Source: Hydnum rufescens UP504 (lineage: Eukaryota > Basidiomycota > Agaricomycetes > Cantharellales > Hydnaceae). Taken from it: a stretch of 64,000 bases of DNA. A model generated the notes under the pieces. That model did no database searches and was not told the DNA's origin. It worked only from the letters and a program-made list of their open reading frames with translations. Within the stretch, counting starts at the first letter, position 1, and each line of letters begins with the position of its first letter. Below, piece after piece: positions 21,938 to 32,990 of this stretch. Both the position numbers and the translations under genes were made by a program. The stretch covers positions 97,195 through 161,194 of the forward strand of contig MU129010.1 of NCBI GenBank assembly GCA_014904985.1. The letters are read 5' to 3'.

Positions 21938-23080
21938 CTGATGCAGGTGTGTGGTCATAAGGTAAGTTTTATCTCAATAGATACAATAGCACAAAAAGAG
22001 TAGCTCAAGCTACTCTTTTTGCACTGCTGTGAATTTTTATACTAATGTAGCCCTTATTATTCCAGATCAAAACCAAAAAAAAGAACAGGCTGCCCAATGA
22101 GTGGGCCCAGGAACCACACCCACTGCAGTGGGTGTGGTACAATTTAAGGTGAGTCTCCTCCCCCCAATAGATGCAGCTGCTCTTTTTGTGTCACTTTATA
22201 TTTTTTAACTAATAATATTTTATTCTAGGTATTGCCACAAATGAAGATCCATGAAGCAACCCCCCCAGGACAATAACATTGCCCACAAATGGGATCCACA
22301 AATGATGACATGCCACACAAAGAGACAAACCACACACCCACAGTAGTGGGTGTGTGGTTCTATACTTGGTATGTACCCCCAATGATGCAAAAAGGGCAGT
22401 GACAGCTGCTCTTTTTGCATCACTTTTAATTTTTTAACCAATAATATTTTATTTTAGGTATTGGTACACATGGAGACCATGAAGCAACCCCTCCAGAATG
22501 ATGACATGCCTGCAAACAGGATCTGCAAATGATGATGTGCCACATGAGGAGACAAACTGCACACCCACAGTAGCCAATGTGTGGTTCTATACTCAGTATG
22601 TAATGCATCAATGGTGCAAAAAGAGCAGCAAAAGCTGCTCTTTTTGCATCACTTTTAATTTTTTAACTAATAAATCTTTATTCTAGGTATCACCATAAAT
22701 ACAAATGAAGACCCATGGTGTGACCCCCCCCCAAACAATAACCTGCCCACAAATGATGACATGCCAAACAAAGACACAGGACAATGCCAAAACTGGTACA
22801 AACCACACACCTGCCATCACAGGTGTGTGGTTCTATACAAGGTAAGTAATGCACCCCCAAGGGCACAAAAAGAGTGCCCTTGCTGCTCTTTTTGCATCCA
22901 TCTTTTAATTTTTAACTAACAAATTCATTATTCTAGGTTCTAGGTTCTTGCCTGAACTGCCACCAAATGAAACCCCCCCCCCTTTGGAAATGACAATGCA
23001 CCTGCCAATGGAGAGTTGCAAACACAACCTGCCAAATGAAACCCAGAAACAGGGATGCACAATGCAAGGCCCAGGGACCC
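21938..23080 (+). repeat. Tandem exon/intron-like modules with hairpins (about 230 bp each)
   Basis: Four or five modules in a row. Each has an exon-like part ending in a palindrome (ACCACACACCCAC ... GTGGGTGTGTGGT or a variant) that reads HTPTVVGVWFYT in one frame. Then comes an intron-like part of about 85-100 bp: a donor (GTAAGT, GTGAGT or GTATGT), a second hairpin (GCAAAAAGAGCAG ... CTGCTCTTTTTGC), TTTTTTAACTAATA (branch site) and TTATTCTAG. Donors or acceptors lie near 21,961/22,064, 22,149/22,228, 22,364/22,458, about 22,600/22,687 and 22,840/22,937. The exon motif is conserved between modules. I do not recognise the protein. This may be a repeated-exon gene or a transposon-derived array. 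Confidence 0.5.
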
Positions 23081-23084
23081 TGGT

Positions 23085-24709
23085 ATAGAAGAAGGGTTGG
23101 GAGCTCCAATGACTGTCAAATCAAAATCTGGTTCAGCCAGTGTGTAGATGGGAGACTGTATTTCTGTTGTTATTTGTTGGGTTGGTTCGCTTCAATGGTT
23201 GATCACACTCTGCAAGATGTGTATGGTGTTCAGTGGAGAATAGGATGGGATATGGACTAGCTGTAGTCAATGATATATTGTCTGGGATGCTTATGGAAAG
23301 GCTTATACATAGGGGATGCTTGTAGGAAGGCTTATACGTTGTGTGGGATGCTTATGGAAAGGCTTATACATCTGGGATGCTTGTGGAAAGGCTTATATGT
23401 TGTTTGTGTTGTGTTGGTTTGTTTACTGATATTTGTGTATTCTTGTTTACATTCTCCTGGTCAAAATGTGGATATCTGTGGGCTACAGACTGGTCAGTGC
23501 TTGGTTAGTCTTGTTATCTTTCTTCCTTCTCTCTTCAAAACCTGATTTGTATTTCATTATGCTTACTTTTCCTTGGATGTCCAGCAACTCTAACCTTAGG
23601 TCCTGCAACTATCCTTGGCTTTAGTGATTCACATAGAAGGCTACCAGTGGCTTTGTCTCAACAATCTTGAAGATGACTTAGCTCCAGATGGCTTATAGAT
23701 AGACTGTTCTTTAGAGGCAAGCAGAAAAGTTGACAGTGGTTGACAGTGATGATTTCCAGAGAGGAGATGACTGTGTGGGGATACCAGGAAATCTACCAGC
23801 TTTTATACCTTTCTGGAGGTGGCTGTGTTTAAAGAAAATGACTCCCTCATGGGTGAGTCATATGTGAGTCATAGGTGAGAACAAAAGAAATCATGGAAGG
23901 GTGATGTCATAGATGTCTCATAGGTGAGTCATGCATAAGAGAACAAAAGAAATCATGGAAGGGGTGATGTCACCAATTTGCTGAGCATGTGGAATGCTTG
24001 GAGCATGAGGTCACTGACCATGTGGAGCATTCTGGGAGGCGAAATGAAGGGATATCTCCAGGTTCTGGAGATTCATTTGAGCATAGTCCAATGGTTAAGG
24101 TGTTTTGTTGCTTGTTGATAATGGGGACAAGTGCATGGGATGGGATTTGATGCAGAAACAGCAGTTTGCATCCATAATAGATGCTCTTGGTATCATTAGA
24201 TGCAGATTTTTAACAGCTTTCTGGGCGCGGTGGCTCTGAGCAGATCCAATGCGAACTGACAGAGAAATTCGTTTTTTACTGATGGGTGTTGATTTTGATA
24301 GTAATATCATTCTGTAGATTTCAATTTTGATCTGTTCTTTGAGTGCTCAGTACTGTTGGATGTGGATTTTTTATATCTTTCCAGGCACAGTTGTTCCAAG
24401 AGGATTGAATGCGAACTGACAGAGAAATTCATTTTTTACTGGAAATTCCGGATTTTGATAGTAAAATTGGCCTGGAGAGTGCAGTTTTGGTCCGTTCGAC
24501 TTGTGTTTGGTACCATTTGAAAGGTGTGAGTTGTAGCTTTCTAAGAATTATATGGGTGTACCTCTCTGATCAAAACTGACGGAGTTATAGAATGAATTTG
24601 ATTTCCGCATGTAGCTGTAATTAATTTTGTAATTGGTCATGTGATTGTCCCAAGGCTGGGAGTGGTGTGATTTCACATTTTCTGATACTGGATGTTTTTA
24701 TCTTCCACA
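23085..24709 (-). mobile_element. LTR-like element, copy 2
   Basis: Near full-length copy of 4,310-6,017, sharing the edge TATAGAAGAAGGG, four units of the GGATGCTTGTGGAAAGGC minisatellite (23,284-23,400), and the TTATCTTCCACA edge. The preceding four bases TGGT are shared with copy 1 but belong to the target duplication there. No matching duplication flanks this copy (CTGGT left, CCAGA right). It is inserted in an exon-like part of the hairpin module array. No protein domain is encoded. Confidence 0.6.
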
Positions 24710-25436
24710 CCAGATGAACCACACACCCACTTCGGTGGGTGTGTGGTAATTTCAAGATAAGTAGGATCACACAAGAGGAGCAGCATATGCTGCTCCTTTT
24801 GCATGGCTTTCTTTTTTTATTTTTTTCTTTACTAACACATTATTTATTCCTAGATTTTCACCTGAGCCTACAACCCACACTAACCCCCAAATCAAAGACC
24901 TGCAACCCTGCCAAAGACAGCTGTGAGAACAGAAGCCTGCAAACCCCCAAAATGATGGCTAGCAAGTTTGTATCCATTTGCTTGTCAGCCAAAACATGTT
25001 GTTTACTGGCATGGCTGTGTGAGAGATTGCAAAGCAATCACTTCACTGATCTCTGTGCATGAGGGTGGCAGATATGACTGTACAGGTGGGTGGGATTATC
25101 TGCTGCTCTCATGACTAAGCCAGTCAACAAGTGAAGGGTGGGTGGGTGGGGAAAGAAAGTTCCTGGAGTCTCCCCTCCCAGACAGCACAAATGTCCCAGA
25201 TGACAAGACCATGCAACAAGACCAGCAGGATGAGAGCCAGAAGCAAACCAGGATTTGCCAACTCAGCTACTTCTCCATTTGCTAGCCACTCCTCTGTGTC
25301 ATCGTGCCTTTGGACTAAGAGGAATATACCCAGCCAGTACAAAACAGTACCACACACCCACTTTGGTGGGTGTGTGGTACTACAAGGGTTTTTTTTTCAA
25401 ATTTCTATATGTGCAACAATGCAAAAGGAGCAGCAC
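24710..25436 (+). repeat. Further exon/intron-like hairpin modules
   Basis: After the LTR-like insertion the array resumes: ACCACACACCCACTTCGG palindrome, ATTTCAAG, donor-like ATAAGT, hairpin GGAGCAGCATATGCTGCTCC (24,778-24,800), TTTACTAAC and TTCCTAG at about 24,853. A longer exon-like part follows. The next palindrome (ACCACACACCCACTTTGG, 25,350-25,380) reads HTPTLVGVWYYKG, again the motif of the other modules. The following intron hairpin (GCAAAAGGAGCAG) is broken by the MITE-like element at 25,437. Confidence 0.45.
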
Positions 25437-26069
25437 TATGGATGCCTAGGTTTGGTTTTGGTTCAGTTTTTCCCATTTTGGGCAAAACCTGAACCTGACC
25501 TGAGGTTCAGTTCCATTCAGGTCAGGTTCTGGTTTAAACCTGGTTTAAACCTCAAACCTGAGCTATGGGGAGAGCCAACATTTTCAGGGGGTACTATAGA
25601 ATATCTACACCCTCTGCTCAAGTCTCTGCCTCTGCCACTCCCTTTACATCCTGCTTTAGGTCCACATCTCCTTCCTAGCCCCCTTTCACTTCAATTTATT
25701 GCTCACACATCTTCTAGAGATGGTATTTAGTCACTACATTCTGTCATGTGACTTGTCACCTGCACCAATTACCTCATTTGATTGCTGAGTCATGTGACTT
25801 CTGACTCCAGAACTGTAGTCACATCTGTAAATTGCCAGATTTGGTGCCAGAATCAAGGTCAATTTACATGGAATGGAAGCTACACCCTACTTTTCAGGTT
25901 CAGGTTTAAACCTGGTTTCAGACTGGTTTTTGGATTCCAGGCAAGGGCAAAACCTGAACCTGACCTGAAGAAAACCAAATGAAACCTGACCTGAATGGAA
26001 CCAGACCTGGGTCTGGTTTAGGTTTAAACCCAGGTTCTGTAGGTTTAAACCAGACCAAAGGCATCCATA
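25437..26069. mobile_element. MITE-like element copy B, 633 bp
   Basis: Same family as 1,440-2,068, with better preserved ends: TATGGATGCC at the left and GGCATCCATA at the right, a perfect 10-bp terminal inverted repeat that extends as CAC/GTG into the flanks. The interior again contains inverted AACCTGAACCTGACC motifs. The central part shares the CTCTGCTCAAGTCTCTGCCT segment with copy A. No 8-bp duplication is present at the edges. It sits in the loop of an intron-like hairpin. Confidence 0.7.
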
Positions 26070-26107
26070 GTGACTACTGCTTGCATCTTCTCTAAATAGA
26101 ATATCCT

Positions 26108-27230
26108 TCAGCAAGGCAAATTATCCCAAATGGAAATAAAAGGATGCATGCCATTCACCATCTTTGTTGAAGACAATACAGCATAGTTCACAAGCATGAC
26201 TCCAAAATTCCTGGCCAGTCCCCTCCAGTCTCTTGTTCTGGGCCTCCATTGCCCCTTTGAGATGCAGACACTGGGTGGCCTCATCATGTGGTAGAACCAG
26301 TGCCTCACCACATTCCAAATGATGAACTAAAAGCAAGCAGAGGATGAATCCATCTGAGAGAATGTCAGGTTTGATGCATAGTGATCCTGGCCAGTCCAGC
26401 ATATCAGGAGTGTATAATGGGGTGGAGACATAGGCATGGTCTAGCAGACCATCAGGCATGCCTGCCAGGATGTGATTGTATATCCAAGCACAGTTCTCAG
26501 CTGATGACCTAAAAAATCACACTAGTATACCAAGTGATATATCAAAATATGATTGAGCCTACCATGCAAACATCATGAGGTTTGCAAAAAATTCGATCAA
26601 TGCACTGTCCACAAAAAAGTGCTCTGCAATTTGAATAATATTCAGGACACTACTATTGTAAAAAGTATGAGTAGAGTCTTGCTTGTTCACATAGTAGTTA
26701 TAGTAGTACCATATATTGCACCCTATTATCCAGTCCCAATATTAAAGCTTGACAACAAGCAGCAGGTGGGACATACCACAGCAATAGAGTGAGTATGAAA
26801 AGATGGGCATGGATCCTTCATGAAGGGTAAAAAGGGTTGCCTTGTGACTCAAGTGGTCCATCAATTGCTGCCAACAATGTGGGATAATGCATTCAGTGTG
26901 GGGAGGGAATACATCCCTGGGCCCTAGGTGAGAGTAGACCCCTTATGATGATGTAGGGAATGTAATCTGGGAAAACATGGCATACCAATGTTGTTTTTTA
27001 AACCAGCACCATAGAATACCATCTTGTCTTCATCAGAGAGTGGCAAGGGTTTCTGCTGGCATGCAAATGCACCAACAGCATCCCAGAGCAATGTTACTGT
27101 CTCAAAGTTGAGTCATAGACCTGCCTCAAAGAACAAAGCCACATTGACAGGAAGTGCACTGCCTCGAGAACGGCCATTTGGGGAAAATTTGACATGATTA
27201 GATATGTAGGGTGCCAGTCATAAGAATTTC
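26108..27230 (-). pseudogene. KDZ-transposon-associated (CxC-type) gene remnant
   Basis: A minus-strand frame (26,459 to 26,121) contains MEAQNKRLEGTGQEFWSHAC followed by ELCCIVFNKDG. The 'N-K-x-x-x-G-T-G-Q-x-x-W-x-H-A-C-x-x-C-C' pattern is how I know the cysteine-cluster proteins that accompany KDZ transposases in Agaricomycetes. Upstream (27,180-26,950) further degenerate coding can be read, such as FSPNGRSRGSALPVNVALFF and ETVTLLWDAVGAFACQQKP, interrupted by stops and frame changes. It has no transposase catalytic domain. The gene is broken; an intron near 26,500 is possible. The family assignment rests on memory of the motif, so confidence is moderate. Confidence 0.4.
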
Positions 27231-28245
27231 AGCATGGTGTCGAAGGGAAGACCCCCAAGAGACACGTGAGAATTGAGAACTTCAGACAAAAGCAGCATAT
27301 CAATATTGATATGTTCGGCCTTCAGTGCTGGCATTGAGTACAGTACCATTACAGCACCTTACAACATTTCAGGTACACACACTGGCCACATCTGTGCTTT
27401 GCCGAATTTTTGGTCTAGCCTGGGTCTAGTCTGGGTCCAGTCTGGTTCCGACTCTCAGCGCCTGGCATTATCTCGAAAGTCGGAGATATTTGCAACAACT
27501 CGGGATCAGAATCGGAAGGAAAAAGAACCGGAATTCTCGGGATCAATTTAGCTAATTAATATATTGATTGAAGACTCAACGCCATTAAGTCGAACTTCCC
27601 GATTCACTCCCTGTTATGGCGAAAGTCGAGCAGAAGCCGAGCGGAGCCGAGTCGCGGCAACACTATGCGGATCCACCAGCTAGTAAGAACTACCGACATT
27701 TTATGTACATTTCCTGTTCTTTGATGAACCATCGCTTGTGTTCGGCTGTAACAACGATTCTACCAACATTTCTACTAGCTAGTATGCACTACCGGTTTAA
27801 ACTCCGCCCCTGGCTCGTCTTGTCAGACCTTGGGTATTATACCATAGCACCATTGAAGAAAGACAATTTCAAACCTGGGGCTACTATCGAAGCAGACACC
27901 GTGACACATAAAAAAACGCAAGAGCGGGCCAAGGCTCCTGTTGGGACTGATGATGATGACAAAATCCTACTGCAGTCACTTCTAACTCAGAATCCTGTGG
28001 CAACCAAGCAGATAATGGTTTTAAGCCGCAAGCCTGGGAACTGTGAATAAATCTATCAAAGGTCTCCCAAAGGACAAAATCCCATGTAAAGGCAGAGTTG
28101 GTGTTGTTTCAAAAAAATGTCGATGGAGAGATGGCAACACCTGCCGGAAGAACTATCGATTGGGAACAACTGACACTTGGTGGATCCGAACGGACCCAGG
28201 CAGCATATAAATAGTATCCCTGTCAGATGTGATATCCCTACCACC
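27231..28245. other. Intergenic region without a supported gene
   Basis: Contains three short copies of a GTCTAGTCTGG-like word (27,411-27,445) and a repeated GCTAGTA-x-G-x-ACTACCG word at about 27,679 and 27,778. A 144-codon plus-strand frame (27,616-28,050) has no family resemblance and ends before the next gene. It could hold an upstream exon of the wax-synthase-like gene but I see no supporting splice pattern. Confidence 0.4.
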
Positions 28246-29459
28246 ATGTTCATCACAATCCTCTCGCTCCTTATTCGATCATCTCTCCAGATATTTGGTC
28301 TGGCATTGAAGACTTCGAGGGCACAGAGATTGGCGATTGCTGCCCTAATGGTTGCACTTGATTTCCATGCTTTAGTTTTCCGATTGGACAGCACTCCTTT
28401 CTGGGGCGGTGACCTTATCGTTGCATCGGCTAGAGGATTTGCGGTTCTCTATACGATTGATTTATTGGTCATTTCCTCTGATCCACAAGAGGTCTATAGA
28501 AAACGGACGCAGCCATCCTCGATTTCATCACTCAGCCTTTCCTCTCGCATTTCATGGGCCGTTAGCCTTTCCATGTCACCAAGGGGCATTGGCTGGAACC
28601 ATCAGGCCGCGCATGTTCCAGCGTTTTCCACACCCCCCTCTCCTGCCGCGTTTATTTGGATGCGTCTAAAATCAATAACCACACTGCTTGCCTCCATCAC
28701 TGTCCTCTGGAGTATAATCCCCTTGTCAGGCTCGGATTACACTCAATTTGGGAACGATGCCCCGACTATGTGGCAGTTTATCACTCTTCGATTTCTTCAC
28801 TCGTGCATCCAGACGTTTACGGGACGTTGGAATATCCAGTTGATGGGTCAGCTCTGGTCGGTATTTGCGGTCATGCTCGGTCTCAGTAGGCCTGAGGAGT
28901 GGCCAGACATGTCTGGTGACCTCTGGAATGCATATACCTTGCGTAAGGGATGGGGGTAAATCGAATCCTGTATATTGTACAGCCATAAACGCTTACCATT
29001 GGATTCTAGATCAGTATGGCACCAATCCTTCCGAAAGGTAGCTGTATCTGGAAACAGGGAATGAGTAAGATCTGACTAGTTATGTCATAGATGGTCGCCA
29101 CCTACGGGAAATTCATTGCCCGAGATGTTCTAGGCTTGGATCGTGGGACAAAGATGTCGGCGTACGTCCAGCTGTGGGTTGCGTTTGTCCTATCCACCAT
29201 TGCTCATACTTGGGGCGATTACGCGCTCACGGCCGGTGCATTGTGGTTTTCGTGGCGTTTCTTCCTGCTTCAACCGATTGGCATCATCTTCGAGGATGCC
29301 GTTATCCGAATTGCCAACAGTTATGGGTGGAGGAATAATACACGCTGGACACGTCTCGTTGGCTATATTTGGGTTTCGGTGTGGGTGACTGCGACATGTC
29401 CAATTTATTTCGGCGGCATTTATCAGGCGAGGTCTTTGTGGTACCAACTTCGAGCATAG
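28246..29459 (+). CDS. Wax synthase-like MBOAT family membrane acyltransferase
   Basis: Three exons (28,246-28,955, 29,010-29,037, 29,091-29,459) joined by GT-AG introns give an uninterrupted 368-residue frame. The splicing creates the contiguous KGWGSVWHQSFRKMVATYG, the conserved W-H-Q core of this family. Downstream, FVLSTIAHTWGDY carries the second conserved His. The protein is rich in hydrophobic helices (about seven), consistent with an ER membrane O-acyltransferase of the wax synthase/MBOAT-2 type. The family transfers acyl chains to hydroxyl groups of alcohols or secondary metabolites; the substrate here is unknown. The start could also be an upstream in-frame ATG at 28,177. It is convergent with TEL2 (64 bp between stop codons). 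Confidence 0.7.
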
Positions 29460-29522
29460 GTTCCGTGGGATGGAATTCTCGTTCGCGGTTCCTCACTTGC
29501 GTGGGATAACAGATATATAATA

Positions 29523-32500
29523 TTACACCGAAATCATGGAACGCCTCCAGCGACCCATCACTTCTTCGATTTTTAACAACACTCCGGCCGCACCTCTCCG
29601 CACGCGGTTCACATCATCCCCACTCGCCTTGTCGATTTCAACACCCCCCATTTCTTCCAATCTACGAAACACCTCGGAAGCCCAGTCTCTCGTCGATAAA
29701 AGTAGCATAGTTTGTTCTAGCCCTAACTCACGTCCACTGTCCAAATCAACACATGCATCGAGTACGATCAGTGCAAGCTCGAGGGATGATGCAAGCACTG
29801 ATGTTTCCTTTTCACCCTTCCCTATCTCCTCAAATTCTTCGTCACTGGTTGGTATCGCGACGCTCACAGGTCTGGTCCCGATGGTGACGGCAACTTCTAA
29901 TGCCTGAGGAGCCAACATCCGCAAGAAAGCAATTGAGTGCCGTGCAGCATGCACGAGCACTGAGAGCGTTCTAAGGAGTTGACCGAGTACAAGAGCGTCG
30001 AGGATCATACCAGAGCCAGCCCCATGATATCCATTTCCTGCCTTGACACGAGTCTCGCGGGTTTGCTCATCCCGCAAATGTTGCCAGAATCGCTCGATCA
30101 GCGGTATGATGAAATACTCAGCTGCTACATCCTTGAACGCTGTTTGAACTGGGGGTCGATTCGAACCTTCAAAGAGGCTAACGCTATGCACGCGTCGAGC
30201 TTCATCAACGTCCACGATGGATGGAGCCGGCTTGCGTAGGCGAAGCTGCTTTTCGCGAATGATCTGCGGTATTCGATCTTCCGCTTCCTCTTTCCCCCGT
30301 TCTAGAGCCAATCGGCTGATATCATATGCCAGTAAACCAACTGGCCCGGCGTCGGCGTGAGCTTTTTCGTCCAGGAGATACTTGTGATGCAGTGTGGTAG
30401 GGAGCATTTTACTTGGGAAGACTTGTTTGTTGGAACGAGATGGCCCAGTGGGACCGGGTAGACCGGCGAGTTCTCTGGCGCCGAGGGCGAGGGCCGTTAA
30501 CATAGCGAAACGTTGAGTCGTTGAGTATTGGTTATGAAAAAATTGTTCGATAATGCATCTGGGGAAGGCAAAATATTTATTAGCATATGAAACTCGTGGC
30601 CCTGCTGTCCCCAAGACGTACGGTGCAGAGATATGGGGACTGCAAAAAACGAGAGCAAGTAATGCCCCTTGACGTTTCTCTTCAAAACCGCCCAGATCAA
30701 AATTATCTTGCAGTCCAACTAGAGTGATTGTAAGATTGGCTGCGTTTTCCTCTATAAGAGGACGAAACGAATACGAGAAATAAGTACGCGAAGAGGGGAT
30801 CAGCGAGTATACACAAATGCCCACCGAGCTCAGTCCCGTAGTCCTTTTTCCGCCTGATCAATTCCTCGGCATGGCGTAAGCCTACATCGAGTTTCTCATA
30901 TTCATCTTGTTCCCCAGCTTTTGTAGGTCGTAAGAGTCCAGCGAGATCCGCGAGGTAAACAGGCCGGGTCACTTTTTTCTTGTTCAGTCCACCACCAGAG
31001 CGCAGAGTTGGGTCTTTCTCGATTTCATCCAGCTCCTCTGGGGTCGGAGATGGCGCCCGAGAAGATGATGAAGAGGATGCATATGCGGAGAGAGAGTCAT
31101 CGGAGTCATACACCCGTGTCTGTCGCGTCTTGGGAAGTCGTTCGGGTTCCGAGGCTGGTGTTGATATCGGAGCATCGGCGGTCGTATGCAATACATTGTC
31201 CTCTTCATCTTCGTCGTCAGAGTCCGGCGCAGCGTCCTTGACAAAGCCATCCGCTTCATCGAGAAGCGCGCGAATATCCCGGATCCACATTCGACCTTGT
31301 GTATCCCCACCCCAATCACCAAAATCAAGCTTGCGATTGTTCAATTTGGCAACGTATTCCGCCACAGCCATACCGATACGCCTAATAATGGGATCGAGGT
31401 TGCTGATGTACTTGGACACGGATGAGAGGAATTGGGGCGAATTCGCAAGGTCTTTTAAATAGGGGGATGTAGGTGGGAAATACGATAAGGATATCATTAG
31501 CAGGGTGCTGATATCTAATGCCACGATGAGCCAGGTTAGTGTGGGAGAAACCACTAGATCTCACATTTATGCCGGGATATTTGCAAATTTTTGCTGTGTG
31601 GGGTTGACGACCACACATCCAGAACTTGAGTAGCAAGTTCTGTAAGGACTACAGAATACGACCTTAGACTCAATCGAGATGTAGAAGGACACGAGGTTTA
31701 CTTGCCTGGCTCGTTTACTTTCCTATCATCAGTGAGTCCTGACGCCCAGCATACAAGGACCCGCGCTACGTGTTCGTTCCAGTTGCGAACGACTAGGACA
31801 CTGGAGACCACTCCCCACAGTTCATCCTGATCTGGACCTAACGATCCCAGAAGACTTCGCAGTAACCTGGCATGATCTTTGACTGAGCGTCGGGCACGGT
31901 CAGTTCGCTCCAAAGGGTTTTGTTCGGCAGGCAGTGTGGAAACGAGAGAGGCCAAGAAGGTTCGCATCGCAGAAGAGGGTAGAGAAAGAAATATAGAGGA
32001 CCATGCGTCAGAGTAAGCGCGAGAGTCTTGACCTCGTAGTCTTCTTTGAATCTTAGGAAGAGTGGAACGGAAGAACGATGTACCAAATGGATCTGTACTT
32101 TGAAGTGGGAAGCTTCCTGTTTGGATCATCTTGACCAGGATATGGGATAAAGATTGCAATTGCAATTGTGCTGATTGGTCTCCTTGAAGATGACAGTTGG
32201 TTAGCTCATGACGAAAGGGATGCAGACAAATACCTAGAGTAATTCGGTTGGAGACCTGATCCACAAGTCTTTCGAATCTGTCGCAGAGTTCCTCAGAGTA
32301 TTCCCTAAGAACATCATCGTCAAATTGTGTAGCAGACACCTTACGGCATTGATAGAAACCTTGGTTGGAGTCGAGCAGGAATCAGCAATTTCAGGGGAAT
32401 TGCACCATTTGCCACTTTTGAGGGAATGGCTATCGTTGCTCTTACTAGCCCTTCCCAATCAGTGACACGTGGTTTTGTTTGTGATCCAGTAGCAGCTCTG

Positions 32501-32958
32501 AAGAGATATTCATGGAGTTCATCGATAGGATAAGATAGATTTAGGCTGGAGAGCAGACGGACAGCAAAACGAGACAATGGAATCGCCAGGAGTGTGGAAT
32601 ATGCACTCAGCGCAAACTCAAATCCTGCCCAGCTTCCCTTCAGAGTTGGACAAAAATATTGTTCTAAAATAGCAGGGGTACCAAACTCCTCGGCCAGTAC
32701 TGTATCCCATTGTGGAACAATGAATTCCAAGATTGTTGATTGGATTATGGATATCCAGCGGGATTGGGTGAATGACGGTATGTCAGGAAGAGGTGTTGTG
32801 TTGTAGACATTGTACTTTTCTGGCAAAAGCCCTGCTGCCGCCAATGGGGCACTGAGGAATTGTAAAAGCTCGGATGACCGTGATATGGGAAGTCGGAGCC
32901 TGTTATTGATATCCCTCACGGCCACGGCAAACATTTCGTCACCATTTCGAGGATTCAT
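29523..32958 (-). CDS. TEL2: Telomere length regulation / PIKK co-chaperone Tel2
   Basis: Six exons on the minus strand (32958-32345, 32304-31706, 31648-31565, 31514-30825, 30751-30622, 30558-29523) join to a 1,050-residue open frame. The conserved C-terminal Tel2 domain is clear: a PVYLADLAGLLR segment, ELIRRKKDYGTEL, LVGLQDNFDLGGFEEKRQGA, EQFFHNQYSTTQRF and LTALALGARELAGL. Tel2 forms the TTT complex with Tti1 and Tti2, which stabilises ATM/TOR-type PI3K-like kinases with Hsp90. An acidic, serine-rich linker (DSDDEDEED, then SSSSSSRAPSP) precedes the domain. The intron at 31,649-31,705 must start with GCAAGT, a GC-AG intron, to give the VLTELATQVLDVWSS helix. The intron at 32,305-32,344 is only 40 nt. 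The start codon faces that of VPS23 at 32 bp. Confidence 0.85.
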
Positions 32959-32990
32959 CAGCTCGAAAGGTATCTTAGGAATAGAATATT

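Noticed and set aside
27616..28050. 144-codon ORF as a gene upstream of the wax synthase
   Set aside because: No family resemblance, no conserved motif and no splice connection to the downstream exon.
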